Shown: one piece after another, positions 1-7,382 of the stretch
How positions within the stretch are numbered: position 1 is the first letter of the stretch
Layout of the letters: every line of letters begins with the position of its first letter
Assembly: GCA_012727515.1 (NCBI GenBank)
Contig: JAAYGZ010000238.1
Span: 1-10,570, forward strand
DNA from: Desulfovibrionales bacterium
GTDB taxonomy: Bacteria > Desulfobacterota > Desulfovibrionia > Desulfovibrionales > Desulfomicrobiaceae
Direction: 5' to 3'
Length of the DNA stretch: 10,570 bases
Program-made: the position numbers and the translations under genes
The notes under the pieces: generated by a model
The model's database searches: none
The model's input: only the letters and a program-made list of their open reading frames with translations
Told to the model about the DNA's origin: nothing

Positions 1-1458
1 ATCTTCACCCAGGCCCAGGGCCAGAAGTGATGTTGGTTCCACATCAAGCCCCACAGTGCAGTTAAGGGTGGTTGAAGCGTTCTGTGGAATAATGTCTGCC
101 ACGCCAGTCAGGGTGAGTGGCCCTGTGCGCACATGCAGGCTGTCCACACAAAGCCCGGTGCTGTTTCCGCTCAGGGCTGTTGTACACAGGGTTGAATTCC
201 AGGGAGTAGAAGTTGAATCCACATGCAGCTCTGCCGTGACCTGCCAGTTTTGCTGCGCAGACAGGGTAAGATCAGAGCGCAGACGCACAGCAGGAAGAGA
301 CACAGACTGTATTTTCCAGTCATGGGCAAAAACAGTGCTCTGAACGCGCAGGTCATCTGCCTGGCCTGCAAGATGGGCTGACCACTCCCCTGCTCCGGGC
401 TGCACGTCAGGCAGGGCAAGCCAGGACACATCGCCAAGAGTTCCATTGACCTGGATATCCACGTCCCCGTTTTTCAGGCCATAGGAACCCGCAAGAACCG
501 TGTGCGCAGCGCTGTGGCGCAGCTCTGCCTGAAGGATTGTCACTGCGCTCTCGGTCCAGTTCACCTCGCCACCCAGGGCAATGACCGGATCAAGGTCCAG
601 GCCCATCTGCTCCAGCACAGCCTCTCCAAGCCGGGCCTGTCCTGCAAACCGGGCCTGGCCAATAGGCCGCGCATCCAGCGTGGCATTGACATCTGCCCTG
701 CCCCACTGACCAACCTGACTGGTAAGCGTAAGGGGCCAGCTTGTAAGCGGACCAGCTCCAGTTATGTGCACTGTAATGGGCGTGGTGCTGTTGTCCGCAA
801 GCAGAGTGTGCACAAGTCCACCTGGATCTTCAGACAGGTGCAGGGCCAGTTCAGCCTGGTCCTGAGCGTAGGTGGCGCGCAGTTCCAGACGATCTGCGGG
901 CCTGTCCAGGCGCACTATATCCAGTTCTGCCTGGGCCGTGGGCCAGGCAAGGCCGGCACTACCTGTAATGCCAAGCTGGGCTGGCTGGCCCATAATCTCC
1001 GGACCCAGCTCAAGGAGCGGGCACGAAAGGTGCTCAACAAGAATGCGTAAAGCCAGAGCGGCCTCAATATCCATGCTGCTGTCAGCGGCATTTTCAGCAG
1101 GAGACGCTGTGCCAGGCAGGCGCAGTACACTGATCCGCCCTGCAGAAACCTTGCGCAGCACAACAGCCCCGCGCAGGGCCGCACGCAGTTCCACCTGAAC
1201 CATAATATCTTCAGCCTCAAGCCACATGCCCTGGCCATCAAAAACACGCAGCCCATGCACACCCAGGGTTGAGCCAAGTTTAAGGCCGTCAAGCTCAAGA
1301 TGAAAATCAGGCCCCTGACTCATGCTCTCAATTTTTCGGGCCACCCAGTCCTGCCCGGAAGAAGAGGACAGCACAGCCATTCCACCAGCCACCAGTGCTA
1401 TGATCAGCCCGACCAGAACAGTCAGGACGATTACGATAATCTGCCATTCTTTGCGCAT
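1..1458 (-). CDS. tamB: TamB-like translocation/assembly module protein, N-terminal part (runs off left edge)
   Basis: The frame is open for 486 codons from the ATG at 1458 down to base 1, with no stop, so the 3' end lies outside the window. The N-terminus begins MRKEWQIIVIVLTVLVGLII, a short basic start followed by one hydrophobic segment (about residues 6-32). This is the signal-anchor layout of TamB/AsmA-like proteins. Next comes the family's opening pattern: a Gly-Gln-Asp-Trp stretch, then short alternating beta-strand repeats rich in Leu, Val and Gly (for example LELDGLKLGSTLGVHGLRVF). By family knowledge TamB is an inner-membrane-anchored periplasmic beta-groove protein that works with TamA or BamA in outer-membrane assembly and lipid transport. 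The start overlaps the stop of the upstream Omp85 gene by one base (TGATG), which implies translational coupling and supports the TamA/TamB pairing. The diagnostic C-terminal TamB domain is not in the window, so another AsmA-like protein is possible but less likely. Confidence 0.82.
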   Translation of the reverse strand, partial: MRKEWQIIVIVLTVLVGLIIALVAGGMAVLSSSSGQDWVARKIESMSQGPDFHLELDGLKLGSTLGVHGLRVFDGQGMWLEAEDIMVQVELRAALRGAVVLRKVSAGRISVLRLPGTASPAENAADSSMDIEAALALRILVEHLSCPLLELGPEIMGQPAQLGITGSAGLAWPTAQAELDIVRLDRPADRLELRATYAQDQAELALHLSEDPGGLVHTLLADNSTTPITVHITGAGPLTSWPLTLTSQVGQWGRADVNATLDARPIGQARFAGQARLGEAVLEQMGLDLDPVIALGGEVNWTESAVTILQAELRHSAAHTVLAGSYGLKNGDVDIQVNGTLGDVSWLALPDVQPGAGEWSAHLAGQADDLRVQSTVFAHDWKIQSVSLPAVRLRSDLTLSAQQNWQVTAELHVDSTSTPWNSTLCTTALSGNSTGLCVDSLHVRTGPLTLTGVADIIPQNASTTLNCTVGLDVEPTSLLALGLGED

Positions 1459-3278
1459 CAGAACGCCTGCCCAAGACTTAAATACAGTTGAAACGGATCA
1501 TCCACGCCAGAGCGTCTGTTAAGCGGCACAGCCACATCAAAACGCAATGGTCCAATGGGTGTGTAATAGCGCAGCCCTGTGCCAGCGCCCCAGAAATATG
1601 TATCAGATGGTTCCGGGTTCTGCCTGGCAAATGCCCCGCCCCCATCACTGAAAAGCACCGCGCCAAATTCCTCGTTAATGCGCCAGCGCAGTTCCACAGA
1701 AAAATCAATGGCGCTCATGCCGCCTTCCGGCTCATCATCCTTGTTCAGCGGCCCGGCATACTGATAGGCATAGCCCCGAATTGAGCCGCCACCGCCCGCA
1801 TACAATAAAAGGTCTTCCGGGATATTGCCGTGCCCGGCTCCGGCCAGCAAACTGTATCTGCCCCTGGCGGCCAGCACAAATGTGTCTTGTGGATGCAGGG
1901 AAAGATACGAGCGGCCAGTCAGATTCCAGAGCACAAAAGGCTCACCTTCACTGCTCAGCGGGGTAAAGGGTTCGGCCTGGGCAGACAGGGCAAAGCCGGA
2001 AACAGGGTCCAGAGGATTGGTCACCGTGGTCCAGGCCAGGCCCAGAGGCACTGAAAGCAGGTTAAAGTTACGGATCTGATTTTTGCTGTCCACCTCGTAC
2101 AAGCGATAGGCCAGGCCACAATCAGCCTGAATAAAATCAAAATCCCTGCGAAAAATTGCCGATGCTTTAACACTGCTGGATTCATACACATCTGTTTCTT
2201 CGTGCTCATATCCAGCGCCAATATGCAGGGCCTGATCAGGATGCAGTATGTGCGGCAGCACCAGGGCAGAATCCAGCTTCTGCAGTTTTTGCCCCAGTTC
2301 CATGTCCACAGAAAATTCTTCTCCACCGCCCCAGACATTGCGGTGCGTCCAGCCAGAACTCACTCCAGCGCCCTGATCCAGATAATACCACAGCCCGGCC
2401 CGCACGGTTCGGGGCGCAGCTTCCAGAACAGAAACAACAACAGGCGCTGTTGCACCTGGAGGGCTGTCAGGCTCCACGCGCACCCGCACTGAGCGAAATA
2501 ACCCGCTGCGAATCAGTTCTTCCTGGGTTTGTTCCAGCTTGCGCTCATCAAAACTCTGCCCCTGTTCCCAGGCCAGCACAGAGCGCACTGTCTCGTCACG
2601 CACATCTTCAAGGCCTTCCAGACGTGCAGGGCCAAAAACCGCATGTGGCCCTGTGTGCACAACAAAACGCACCTGAACGTCTTGTTTGGCATGGTCGGCC
2701 ACAACCTTGCGCGTGCCCAGGCTTGGCCACGGGTAGCCATTTCTGCGCAACTCCTGCAACATGGAGTCTTCAGCATCCACGACATAGTTTGAGGCATAGG
2801 CCTTGCCTGGTGAGACCCGGCCTGAAACCTTTCGCAACAACGCCTCCACATCAGCCTCATCTGAGGTTACCTGAATATCCACAGCACCAAAGACAAAACG
2901 CGGGCCAGGATCAATGGCAAAGCGTACTGTGGGCGGGCTGGTCTGCATATCTATGCTGCCGTGTACATCGGCCAGAAAATAACCTTTGGATTTGAGGGCT
3001 TCCATAAAGGTATGCTCATCGCTCTGCATACGCTTTATCAGCAGGCCCTGAGTGGGTGGTGGGGATGCTTGCAGACTGAGGCAGTCAGACAAACCAGGCA
3101 GAATTGTCTGCAAGCTTGAATCAAGTTCAGGCATCTCTACCTGATAGATAAAGGATGCTGCCCTGGCAGAGGCGCATATCGCGCATATAAAAAATAACAT
3201 CCCCAGCGCAAGGCAGCACTGTTGCATCAAGGATTTTGTGTTCTTGTTGTTCATGTGGGTGATTTTGCCGCAAAACAT
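1458..3278 (-). CDS. tamA: Omp85-family outer-membrane assembly barrel, TamA-type
   Basis: The protein has about 606 residues from the chosen start: a signal peptide ending near ASARA|A (about residue 40), POTRA-like repeats to about residue 265, then a 16-strand-type barrel. POTRA-like segments include the block around GARLEGLEDVRDETVRSVL-type sequence with an RSGLF turn. The barrel carries the Omp85 hallmark GGGGSIRGY (Arg about 501). It ends in LYLSLGQAF, with the terminal aromatic residue expected of a beta-barrel signal. The size and roughly three POTRA units fit TamA (about 580 residues) better than BamA (about 800, five POTRA), and the next gene is tamB-like. The start at 3278 is preferred because AGGGTGG lies 9 bases upstream. 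The ATG at 3254 (MNNKNTK) gives a more typical signal peptide, and 3302 is an upstream alternative. No clear promoter is seen between the pot terminator and this gene. Confidence 0.88.
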   Translation of the reverse strand: MFCGKITHMNNKNTKSLMQQCCLALGMLFFICAICASARAASFIYQVEMPELDSSLQTILPGLSDCLSLQASPPPTQGLLIKRMQSDEHTFMEALKSKGYFLADVHGSIDMQTSPPTVRFAIDPGPRFVFGAVDIQVTSDEADVEALLRKVSGRVSPGKAYASNYVVDAEDSMLQELRRNGYPWPSLGTRKVVADHAKQDVQVRFVVHTGPHAVFGPARLEGLEDVRDETVRSVLAWEQGQSFDERKLEQTQEELIRSGLFRSVRVRVEPDSPPGATAPVVVSVLEAAPRTVRAGLWYYLDQGAGVSSGWTHRNVWGGGEEFSVDMELGQKLQKLDSALVLPHILHPDQALHIGAGYEHEETDVYESSSVKASAIFRRDFDFIQADCGLAYRLYEVDSKNQIRNFNLLSVPLGLAWTTVTNPLDPVSGFALSAQAEPFTPLSSEGEPFVLWNLTGRSYLSLHPQDTFVLAARGRYSLLAGAGHGNIPEDLLLYAGGGGSIRGYAYQYAGPLNKDDEPEGGMSAIDFSVELRWRINEEFGAVLFSDGGGAFARQNPEPSDTYFWGAGTGLRYYTPIGPLRFDVAVPLNRRSGVDDPFQLYLSLGQAF

Positions 3279-3287
3279 GAATCGGGT

Positions 3288-3294
3288 CCACCCT
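3288..3294 (-). promoter_or_regulatory. Probable ribosome binding site of tamA
   Basis: On the minus strand this reads AGGGTGG, nine bases before the ATG at 3278. The alternatives are weaker: the ATG at 3254 has no purine-rich site at a good distance, and the ATG at 3302 has only GGA within GGAAAAAGAG. This is the reason for choosing the 3278 start. Confidence 0.4.
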
Positions 3295-3338
3295 GAAGAC
3301 ATCTCTTTTTCCGGGTGTTTTGCTCTGGCCTGTGCATG

Positions 3339-3377
3339 AAAAAAGGCGTTTCACACGCAGTTGCCTGTGAAACGCCT
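3339..3377 (-). terminator. Rho-independent terminator of the potABCD operon
   Basis: There is a perfect 12-bp stem, AGGCGTTTCACA (3344-3355) with TGTGAAACGCCT (3366-3377), and a 10-base loop. On the minus strand it is followed by six T residues (3344-3339). It starts about 24 bases after the potD stop codon, so it should end the pot transcript. It also separates pot from tamA, whose likely start is only about 60 bases further on. Confidence 0.9.
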
Positions 3378-3401
3378 GAAAAACAACGTGTGCTACAGGA
3401 A

Positions 3402-4448
3402 TTACTGCCCTGTTTTAAGACGCATCCAGCATTCTTCGTATGTTTTTATGGCCGGGCCAAGATCTGTTTCAAACTCTCCCCGTTCAATATCTGCATCTGT
3501 AGGGTACACAATGGGGTTACTGCGCACTTCTTCCGGAAGCACGGCCTGTGCTCCATCATTAGGAGAAGAATAGCCCATGCCCTGACAGATAAAAGCAGCC
3601 ACGTCCGGGCGTAACAGATAATTGATGAATTGATGGGCATTATCCACATTGAGCGCATTTTTGGGAATGCACAGGTTATCCACCCATAAACTAAAGCCTT
3701 CACGAGGGTAAATATAGCGAATAGCTTCATTTTCTGTGGAAGCAATATAGGCTTCTCCATTCCACAACACAGCCGCAACAACCTCGTTATTGAGCAATGC
3801 CTGTTTAGGTGAATCAGAATCAAAAACCCGCACACTGGGTACCAGTTCCTGCAGCAGTGCACAGGCTTCCCGGACCTTGGCCGGATCTGTTTCATTTAAG
3901 GAATAGCCCAGGCGTTTCAGGCCAATAGCCAGAACTCCGCGCATATCATTGGGCAAAAGGAGTTTTCCCTTAAATTCCGGTTTCCATAAATCCTCAAATG
4001 ACGTCACAGTTGCCGCAGCAGGATTGGCTGTATTAACAGCAATACCTGTGGAACCCCACATATAGGGGACACTGTAGGTGTTGTCAGGATCAAAGGCCTG
4101 ATTCAGTATATGCGGGTCCAGCTGTGAGAAATTACTGAGCTTTGACTTGTCCAGGGGTTGCAGCAGGCCGTCTTTGCTCATTTTGGATACAAAATCCGTG
4201 GATGGAACAATCAGATCATAGCCAGCGCCATCCACCATCTTGATTTTTGCATACAGGGCTTCATTACTGTCATAGGTGGACATAATGACCTTGATGCCTG
4301 TTTCTGCCTCAAAATCCTCAAGCACAGAATCAGGCATGTACTCGGACCAATTATAGACAAAAAGCTCTTTGTCTGCAGCATGAGCCTGAACACATGGCAG
4401 TATGGAAAGCCCAACGACCAGCACGGCCAGCACAAAACGATGCATCAT
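3402..4448 (-). CDS. potD: Spermidine/putrescine-binding periplasmic protein PotD
   Basis: The product is a 348-residue polyamine receptor of the PotABCD importer. A signal peptide (residues 1-24, ending QAHA|AD) is followed by a periplasmic-binding fold that, by eye, aligns with E. coli PotD almost without gaps. Many ligand residues match at the same numbers: W34, E36 and Y37 (NWSEY), D168, W229 (WNG), W255 and D257 (LWVDN), and Y293. Three differ: Asp at 85, Gly at 171 and Glu at 327, where E. coli has Tyr, Glu and Gln. This could change which polyamine is preferred. The start at 4448 follows AGGAG by 5 bases and overlaps the potC stop by four bases (ATGA); the adjacent ATG at 4445 is equally possible. 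A longer in-frame start at 4517 lies inside potC and would bury the signal peptide, so it is not used. It is the last gene of the operon and the stop is TAA. Confidence 0.96.
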   Translation of the reverse strand: MMHRFVLAVLVVGLSILPCVQAHAADKELFVYNWSEYMPDSVLEDFEAETGIKVIMSTYDSNEALYAKIKMVDGAGYDLIVPSTDFVSKMSKDGLLQPLDKSKLSNFSQLDPHILNQAFDPDNTYSVPYMWGSTGIAVNTANPAAATVTSFEDLWKPEFKGKLLLPNDMRGVLAIGLKRLGYSLNETDPAKVREACALLQELVPSVRVFDSDSPKQALLNNEVVAAVLWNGEAYIASTENEAIRYIYPREGFSLWVDNLCIPKNALNVDNAHQFINYLLRPDVAAFICQGMGYSSPNDGAQAVLPEEVRSNPIVYPTDADIERGEFETDLGPAIKTYEECWMRLKTGQ

Positions 4449-5212
4449 GGTTTCTCCTTGAGTAAGCGTTGAGAAAAAAAGACCGCCACTGCCGTAATTC
4501 CGATCATCAGTGCGCACAAGGCATTGACTTCTGGCTTAAGCCCCAGGCGGACCATGGAATAAATGCGCAGGGGCAGGACTTCAAAAGTCGGTCCAGTGGT
4601 AAAAAAACTGATGATCACATCATCAATGGACAGCGTAAAACTCATAAACCAGCCTGCCAGAACAGCAGGAAAGGTCATGGGCAGCACAATATACCGAAAT
4701 ACCTCATAGTCGCCGGCCCCCAGATCACGGGCTGCTTCCACCACATGCGGATCAAAACCAAGCATCCGGGCATGCACCGTGATAACCACAAAAGGCACGC
4801 ACAAGGTCACATGGGCCATGAGCAGCGTCCAGAAGCCCAGGGGCAGGGACAAGGCCATGAACAGCACCAGCAGGGAAATACCAATGACAATATCCGGCGA
4901 CATCATCATCACAAAAAGTGAGGAATGAATGACTTTGCGCGAAGGAAAGCGCCAACGATGCAGGGCCATGGCAATAAGCGCGCCCAGCAGACTGGAACAG
5001 GTCGCGGCCAGCGCAGCAATAAGCAGCGAATGCCACGCAGCCTGCATGAGGCCGGTATTGCCCAGGAGTTTTACATACCAGTCCAGGGTTGCCCCTTTCC
5101 AGGCCATGGAAAACTTAGACGCATTAAAGGAATACACGATCATGACCACTAACGGCAGGTACAAAAACACATAGATGAGGAAGGCGTAAATACGGCGCAC
5201 TGTGCGTATCAT
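4445..5212 (-). CDS. potC: Polyamine ABC transporter permease PotC
   Basis: The product is a 255-residue inner-membrane subunit with about six hydrophobic segments: residues 8-28, 62-84, 97-120, 126-146, 180-200 and 230-248. The ABC-importer permease EAA loop is at about 158-186 (VVEAARDLGAGDYEVF then VLPMTFPAVLAG), the coupling helix that docks on PotA. Sequence and length match E. coli PotC (264 residues), including the SIDDVIISFF segment typical of PotC and its relatives. The ATG overlaps the potB stop by four bases (ATGA), and its own stop overlaps potD, so the genes are translationally coupled. The stop is TGA. The order A-B-C-D and the overlap with potD favour polyamine transport over the related PotI or iron and phosphonate permeases. 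Confidence 0.95.
   Translation of the reverse strand: MIRTVRRIYAFLIYVFLYLPLVVMIVYSFNASKFSMAWKGATLDWYVKLLGNTGLMQAAWHSLLIAALAATCSSLLGALIAMALHRWRFPSRKVIHSSLFVMMMSPDIVIGISLLVLFMALSLPLGFWTLLMAHVTLCVPFVVITVHARMLGFDPHVVEAARDLGAGDYEVFRYIVLPMTFPAVLAGWFMSFTLSIDDVIISFFTTGPTFEVLPLRIYSMVRLGLKPEVNALCALMIGITAVAVFFSQRLLKEKP
4454..4458 (-). promoter_or_regulatory. Ribosome binding site of potD
   Basis: AGGAG on the minus strand lies 5 bases before the ATG at 4448 and 8 before the ATG at 4445, inside the end of potC. It fixes the potD start at this double ATG. A strong site of its own fits the need for more receptor than membrane subunits. Confidence 0.75.
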
Positions 5213-6063
5213 AAGGCGCTGTCCTGCCCCAGGCGGCGCGTACTGTGCCAGTACAAAAGCAGCATGATGCCCATGAGCGCAGTCAGGGTCACGCTGGCAG
5301 CAGCGCCCAAGGGCCAGTTGCGGGTGGAAAGAAACTGGTCGCGGATAAAATTGCCCAGGAGCATGGCCCGTGCTCCGCCCAACACATCAGAAACGTAAAA
5401 CATGCCAATGCCAGGCAGAAAAACCAGCATGCAGCCTGAAACAATGCCTGGCATGGTCAGGGGTACAACCACCCGCCAAAAGGCTTTCCAGGGAGAAGCT
5501 CCCAGATCTCGCGCCGCCTCAAGATAGCGGCGATCCAGACGCTCCAGGGCTGCGTACAGTGGTAAAATCATAAAAGGAAGCAAGGTATAGACCAGGCCAA
5601 GTACAACAGCGCCTGGTGTGTACATCATGGCCAGTGGTTCCGAGATAATTCCCAGAAATATGAGGAGATTATTTACTATACCACTGGAATTGAGCATAGC
5701 TGTCATGGCATAGGTGCGCACTAACGAATTGGTCCAGAATGGAATAATAACAAGTAAAAGCAAAGTATTGCGTTTGTCTTTTCGCGTGCGGGCCAGAATT
5801 GCCGCAAACGGATAGGCCACAACCAGGCAAATTAAGGTGACCAGCCCGGAAAGGCGCAGGGATGACAGCAGAATATCCAGATGTGCCTGGTCCATGAGTT
5901 GACCATAATTGTGAAATCCCCAGACAGGTTCAATAAAATTCTGTGCCGAAGTGGAGCAAAAGCTGGCCAGACCAACTAAGATATTGGGAATAAAAGCAAA
6001 CAGGGCCATCCAGGCAATGGAGCCGATAATAACTGCCTGCTTGAAAAATCCATTAGTTTTCAT
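5209..6063 (-). CDS. potB: Polyamine ABC transporter permease PotB
   Basis: The product is a 284-residue inner-membrane permease that pairs with PotC to form the polyamine channel. Hydrophobic segments lie at about residues 9-36, 68-92, 100-122, 145-170, 200-228 and 254-272. The EAA loop is at about 180-208 (YLEAARDLGASPWKAFW, then VVPLTMPGI). Length and motifs match E. coli PotB (about 275-285). The ATG at 6063 lies inside the end of potA (11-base overlap) and has only a weak GGAAGTGGTG purine stretch upstream, so translation probably depends on coupling to potA. The stop is TGA, sharing ATGA with potC. Confidence 0.95.
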   Translation of the reverse strand: MKTNGFFKQAVIIGSIAWMALFAFIPNILVGLASFCSTSAQNFIEPVWGFHNYGQLMDQAHLDILLSSLRLSGLVTLICLVVAYPFAAILARTRKDKRNTLLLLVIIPFWTNSLVRTYAMTAMLNSSGIVNNLLIFLGIISEPLAMMYTPGAVVLGLVYTLLPFMILPLYAALERLDRRYLEAARDLGASPWKAFWRVVVPLTMPGIVSGCMLVFLPGIGMFYVSDVLGGARAMLLGNFIRDQFLSTRNWPLGAAASVTLTALMGIMLLLYWHSTRRLGQDSAL

Positions 6064-7180
6064 AGGGCAGCACCACTTCCCAGCCTTCTACCCAGCTTAC
6101 TGCCACCCTGTCCCCGGCCCGGAAATACACGGTTTCATCATCTTCGTTAAAAAACTCTGTGGCCATGACCAGAGTTCCCTGGTCCAGACGCACTGCCACA
6201 TCATAGGTTGCGCCCTTGTAAATGGTTTCTTCCACAGTGCCGGTTAAGGAACGCTCGCGGGAAAATGTATCTTCCAGATCAGGATCTTCGGCCAGGTCTT
6301 TTAAGGTTTCCACTCGCAAATCTTCAGGCCGAAGCAAAATATGCACCTTGTCCCCTGGGGCAAAAACATGCTTGGTGCGCATGAACGCATCAAGCCCCTG
6401 AACCTGCACCCTGGCCCTGCCCTCGCTCTGCTCCACGACCTTGGCTTCCAGGATATTAATCTCGCCTACAAAACGGGCTACATACAGATTTTGTGGTTCT
6501 TCATAAATACTTGTAGGCGTGCCCATTTGCTCAATCTGCCCATTATTCATCACCACAACCCGGTCAGACATGGAAAACGCCTCTTCCTGGTCATGGGTCA
6601 CCAAAATAAAGGTAATGCCGAGTTTGCGCTGTAAGTGCTTCAGATCAAGCTGCATCTGCTTGCGCAAACGGTAATCCAGAGCAGACAGGGGTTCGTCAAG
6701 CAAAAGCACCAGGGGGCGGTTAATAAGCGCTCGGGCAATGGCTACGCGCTGCTGCTGGCCTCCAGATAGCTTGGTCACCATACGATTTTCAAAGCCTTCC
6801 AGCTGGACCATGCGCAGGGCCTCGCTTACTTCACGGCGAATCTCTTCTTTGGGGCGCTGCTTCATGCGCAGCCCAAAAGCCACGTTTTCAAACACATTCA
6901 TGTGTGGAAACAGGGCATAGCTCTGAAAAACAGTATTGATATTGCGGTGCTCAGGAGCAAGGGCTGTCACATCATGGCCGTCAATGGACACCGTGCCGGC
7001 AGAAGGAGTTTCAAACCCGGCAATAAGGCGCAGAATAGTTGTTTTGCCACAGCCTGATGGGCCAAGAATGGTCAGAAATTCGCCACGCCGCACGTTGAGG
7101 GATACATCACGCAAAGCCCACTGGCCATCATAGACTTTCGATACCGTGTGTAACTGAATCACCGGCAGGGAATCGTTCAT
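6053..7180 (-). CDS. potA: Polyamine ABC transporter ATP-binding protein PotA
   Basis: The product is a 375-residue cytoplasmic ATPase that powers PotBC; E. coli PotA has 378 residues. The motifs in order are Walker A GPSGCGKTT (40-48), Q-loop VFQSYALFPH with Q86, signature LSGGQ (138-142), Walker B LLLLDEP (158-164, D162/E163) and the switch histidine in LVTHDQEEA (H196). A C-terminal regulatory TOBE-type region from about residue 245 includes NILEAKVVE and VHILLRPEDLRVE. The stretch MQLDLKHLQRKLGITF is nearly identical to PotA. The start at 7180 is set by AGGAGG four bases upstream. In-frame ATGs further up (7195, 7351) are rejected because they run through or past this site into the intergenic leader. 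It is the first gene of potABCD and the stop is TAA. Confidence 0.96.
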   Translation of the reverse strand: MNDSLPVIQLHTVSKVYDGQWALRDVSLNVRRGEFLTILGPSGCGKTTILRLIAGFETPSAGTVSIDGHDVTALAPEHRNINTVFQSYALFPHMNVFENVAFGLRMKQRPKEEIRREVSEALRMVQLEGFENRMVTKLSGGQQQRVAIARALINRPLVLLLDEPLSALDYRLRKQMQLDLKHLQRKLGITFILVTHDQEEAFSMSDRVVVMNNGQIEQMGTPTSIYEEPQNLYVARFVGEINILEAKVVEQSEGRARVQVQGLDAFMRTKHVFAPGDKVHILLRPEDLRVETLKDLAEDPDLEDTFSRERSLTGTVEETIYKGATYDVAVRLDQGTLVMATEFFNEDDETVYFRAGDRVAVSWVEGWEVVLPYEN

Positions 7181-7184
7181 GGCG

Positions 7185-7190
7185 CCTCCT
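7185..7190 (-). promoter_or_regulatory. Ribosome binding site of potA
   Basis: A full AGGAGG on the minus strand lies four bases before the ATG at 7180. It decides the potA start against the upstream in-frame ATGs at 7195 and 7351. Confidence 0.8.
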
Positions 7191-7243
7191 GACATAAAAA
7201 ATCTGCCAAGAGGGCTTGTCACACCCTTCCTAGCAGGCCACGG

Positions 7244-7286
7244 ATTTGTGGAGAAGATGACCTGAGGAGTCAAGAATAATTTTCTT
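7244..7286 (-). promoter_or_regulatory. Candidate promoter and operator region of potABCD
   Basis: In the roughly 200-base gap upstream of potA, the minus strand has TTGACT (7273-7268), a good -35 element. After 18 bases comes a poor -10, ACAAAT (7249-7244, three of six matches). A 5-bp dyad, AAGAA (7272-7276) and TTCTT (7282-7286) on the plus strand, abuts the -35 and could be an operator. The rest of the gap holds only short CCAG/CTGG inverted repeats. Support is weak and rests on position plus the -35 match. Confidence 0.3.
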
Positions 7287-7354
7287 CCCGGAACACGACA
7301 CATTGCGCCAGGGAGCGCTGGTTTTGCCAGGAAAAAAAGCCTGCCCTGCACAAA

Positions 7355-7373
7355 GTTGTGTCTCGCTCACAAC
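7355..7373 (-). terminator. Weak candidate terminator of the TSUP gene
   Basis: An inverted repeat, GTTGTG (7355-7360) and CACAAC (7368-7373), with a 7-base loop lies ten bases after the TSUP stop. On the minus strand it is followed only by TTTG, and a longer T run (7338-7332) comes about 16 bases later. The stem is short and the T tract is displaced, so readthrough into potA is possible. Confidence 0.3.
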
Positions 7374-7382
7374 CTGTACGGA

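Noticed and set aside
502..1298. Medium-length ORFs on both strands within the tamB region (for example 502-1050 plus, 915-1298 minus)
   Set aside because: They are shadow frames of the 486-codon TamB-like frame, with no recognisable domain, implausible composition and no ribosome binding site.
4449..4517. Upstream start of potD at 4517
   Set aside because: It lies wholly within potC and would put 23 extra residues before a normal signal peptide. The double ATG at 4448/4445 has a strong AGGAG.
7181..7351. Upstream in-frame extension of potA to an ATG at 7351
   Set aside because: The extension has no PotA homology, contains the AGGAGG site of the real start, and covers the intergenic region with the candidate promoter.
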